From DASVEE01 sp036399695 (lineage in GTDB: Bacteria; Acidobacteriota; Thermoanaerobaculia; Gp7-AA8), in assembly GCA_036399695.1 (NCBI GenBank), contig DASWMP010000077.1, positions 1 to 15,440 on the forward strand: a stretch of DNA of 15,440 nucleotides, written 5' to 3'. A program made the translations under genes and the position numbers. Shown here in pieces: positions 14,210-15,440 of the stretch (position 1 is its first letter; each line of letters opens with the position of its first letter). Below the pieces are notes generated by a model. The model was not told the origin of the DNA, did no database searches, and saw nothing but the letters and a program-made list of their open reading frames with translations.

Positions 14210-14685
14210 ACGACGGTTGCCGCTACGACGCCGACGTGATCCGCGCCGTCCGCGACGACGCCTGGACCGAATCGCTCCGGACGCACGTCGCCGGTTGCGA
14301 GGAGTGCGAAGCCACCGCCGCCATCGCGCCGTGGATGACGCGCTTCGAGCAGCTCTCCGACCGCGAGCACATCCTCCCGGACCCGCAGGTCGTCTGGCTC
14401 AAAGCGCAGATCCTCCGCGGCACCGCCGACGCCGCCCGCGCCACACGCCCGCTGACCATCGTGCAGATGGCGGCCTACTTCGTCGTGGCCGGCGGCTGGG
14501 CCGCCATGCTGACGTGGAAGTGGGACGTACTGGAACGCTGGATAGCCAGCTTCACCCCGACGCAGTTCGTCGTGCAGGCCAGCGGCCGTGACATGACACT
14601 TTCGCTAACGTCGATGACCGTCATGTTCGTGCTGGCCTCCGTGACGGTGATGGTGGCGCTGCACACGATTCTCGCGGAGGAGTGA
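14206..14685 (+). CDS. Zinc-finger membrane anti-sigma factor
   Basis: A 159-residue protein with the ZAS zinc motif HxxxCxxC at His27, Cys31 and Cys34, typical of anti-sigma factors that hold ECF sigma factors at the membrane. Cys5 or a nearby residue could be the fourth ligand. Two membrane segments follow, at about 83-104 and 131-155, with a short outside loop of roughly 25 residues. The start overlaps the sigma stop (ATGA at 14206-14209), so the pair should be made in equal amounts. The sensory part is small, so the signal may be redox or membrane state, or come through the membrane protein encoded upstream. No nearby target gene reveals the stimulus. Confidence 0.85.
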   Translation: MNDGCRYDADVIRAVRDDAWTESLRTHVAGCEECEATAAIAPWMTRFEQLSDREHILPDPQVVWLKAQILRGTADAARATRPLTIVQMAAYFVVAGGWAAMLTWKWDVLERWIASFTPTQFVVQASGRDMTLSLTSMTVMFVLASVTVMVALHTILAEE

Positions 14686-14693
14686 GCTCGCGC

Positions 14694-14850
14694 AGTTTGG
14701 AGTGCGGCAGCGACGCTTCATCAGCTCCCGCTTTCGCATAGTGGCAGCGTCGAGCTGCCACTATCTTCGGCGCGCCATGTGGGCCGCAGCTCGACGCTGC
14801 GGCTATAGGAAAGCGGCAGATGACAAAGCGTCGCTGCCGCACTCCAAACT
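14694..14850. repeat. 157-bp symmetric palindromic element (BIME/MITE-like)
   Basis: The left end 14694-14718 and the right end 14826-14850 are perfect 25-base inverted repeats, starting AGTTTGGAGTGCGGCAGCGA. The symmetry continues inward with mismatches to an exact centre at GGCGCGCC (14769-14776). Inside are two 8-bp hairpins facing each other: 14741-14748 with 14754-14761 (GTGGCAGC/GCTGCCAC, loop GTCGA) and 14783-14790 with 14796-14803 (GCCGCAGC/GCTGCGGC, loop TCGAC). No open reading frame of note is in it. It fills the gap between converging genes. Homologous copies lie at 4600-4730 and probably 1-54. Confidence 0.88.
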
Positions 14851-14854
14851 ATGT

Positions 14855-15440
14855 CTACAGTCCTGCCCAGATCAGCACCCGCTTGTACGTGTAGAAGAAC
14901 GGCCGCTCATCGCCGAGGACGCGCGGCAGCTCCGTGCGGTAATCCTCGAGGAACGCGCCAAAGCGCTCACCCAGACGTGCTTCGTAGTCGGTGAGCAGTG
15001 CGCCGCGCACCCACTCCACCACGTCCGCCGTCGATGGCAACAGATGTCCGTACACCTGCAGCCGTACGTGCTGCCGCGTGAAGCCCAGCTCGTGGAGCAG
15101 CGTGGCGTAGCGCTCGACCGGGAGGAGGAAATCGGGGTGGGCCGTGGCGCCGTGCTTCACGGCGAGGACGGCGGCTACGCTGTGCGACGGATGATCGTCG
15201 TTCGCGGGCATCTGGATAGCGAGCTGCCCGCCCGGCGCGAGCATCCCCCGCAGGCGCGCGAGCAACTGCTCGTGATCCGCTACCCAGTGCAGCGCGGCGT
15301 TCGAGAACAGGAGGTCGTACGTCTCATCCGGCGCGAACGAGGCGATGTCCGCCTTTGCGAACTGCAGCGTCTCGCCGGCGGCAGCGGCGGCCCTGGCCAG
15401 CATCGCTGCCGAGTCGTCGATGCCGAGCGTCTGCGCGGCA
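14855..15440 (-). CDS. tam: Trans-aconitate 2-methyltransferase-like SAM enzyme (partial)
   Basis: The C-terminal part of a class I SAM-dependent methyltransferase; the N-terminus lies beyond the window edge, and at least 195 codons are present. The frame stays open to the last base, reading LGIDDSAAML (the acidic loop after strand 2), ADIASF, DLLFSNAALHWVADHEQLL, LAPGGQLAIQMPAN and later STADVVEWVRGALLTDYEARL. From memory, the NAALHWxxDHxxLL and QMPxNxxxPSH motifs and the VVEWV(R/K)G stretch are typical of Tam, which methylates trans-aconitate to relieve aconitase inhibition. The ATG at 15401-15403 is an internal methionine, since homologous sequence continues upstream of it. A broader class of uncharacterised methyltransferases shares some of these motifs, so the substrate is less sure than the fold. 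Confidence 0.8.
   Translation of the reverse strand, partial: AAQTLGIDDSAAMLARAAAAAGETLQFAKADIASFAPDETYDLLFSNAALHWVADHEQLLARLRGMLAPGGQLAIQMPANDDHPSHSVAAVLAVKHGATAHPDFLLPVERYATLLHELGFTRQHVRLQVYGHLLPSTADVVEWVRGALLTDYEARLGERFGAFLEDYRTELPRVLGDERPFFYTYKRVLIWAGL

Noticed and set aside
14741..14803. A simple rho-independent terminator pair after the anti-sigma gene
   Set aside because: The hairpins lack T-tracts and belong to a larger symmetric element with homologous copies; terminator activity may be secondary.

Overview
The window is high-GC bacterial chromosome with short gene gaps and no phage, plasmid, CRISPR, rRNA or tRNA signal that I can see. Secreted peptidases with signal peptides, MurB, a PilZ protein, an ECF sigma/anti-sigma pair and an actinobacterial-type QueA paralogue together suggest a free-living Gram-negative soil-type lineage, possibly Acidobacteriota. 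That placement is an inference; no marker gene here fixes it.

Layout. 1-132: a hairpin-rich lead-in that looks like the cut end of an intergenic repeat. 133-1880: an SDR oxidoreductase translationally coupled to a QueA-like enzyme. 1940-4054: a secreted prolyl oligopeptidase, followed by a 17-bp hairpin and a heptamer-repeat tract, then a small membrane protein (4229-4591). 4600-4730: a palindromic repeat element between convergent genes. 4731-6017 (minus): a LigD-type polymerase joined to a degenerate phosphoesterase-like domain, divergent from 6057-6572, a protein that looks like two fused Cas2/SinR-like ferredoxin folds. 6594-7928 (minus) and 8079-9689 (plus): two divergent POT peptide transporters, the second with a large insert between TM9 and TM10. 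9801-10844: murB, with a heptamer-repeat hairpin on each side. 10971-11594 (minus): a PilZ protein. 11643-12917: a secreted amidohydrolase. 13016-14685: a three-gene set of membrane protein, ECF sigma factor and zinc-finger anti-sigma factor. 14694-14850: a 157-bp near-perfectly symmetric repeat element. 14855-15440 (minus): a partial Tam-like methyltransferase.

How the genes may work together. Prolyl oligopeptidase, a periplasmic amidohydrolase of a group that includes Xaa-Pro dipeptidases, and two proton-coupled peptide transporters fit a peptide-scavenging lifestyle, although they are not one operon. The sigma/anti-sigma pair with its upstream membrane protein looks like a self-contained signalling cassette.

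The most unusual content is the repeats. There are two families: (a) a palindromic BIME-like element whose stems differ between copies but keep pairing, at 1-54, 4600-4730 and 14694-14850; (b) heptanucleotide repeats resembling cyanobacterial STRRs, at 4065-4144, 5125-5168 (translated inside the LigD-like gene), 9703-9795 and 10852-10959. No stretch over 300 bases lacks a gene; the longest gaps (4055-4228, 14686-14854, 7929-8078) are described in their own entries.
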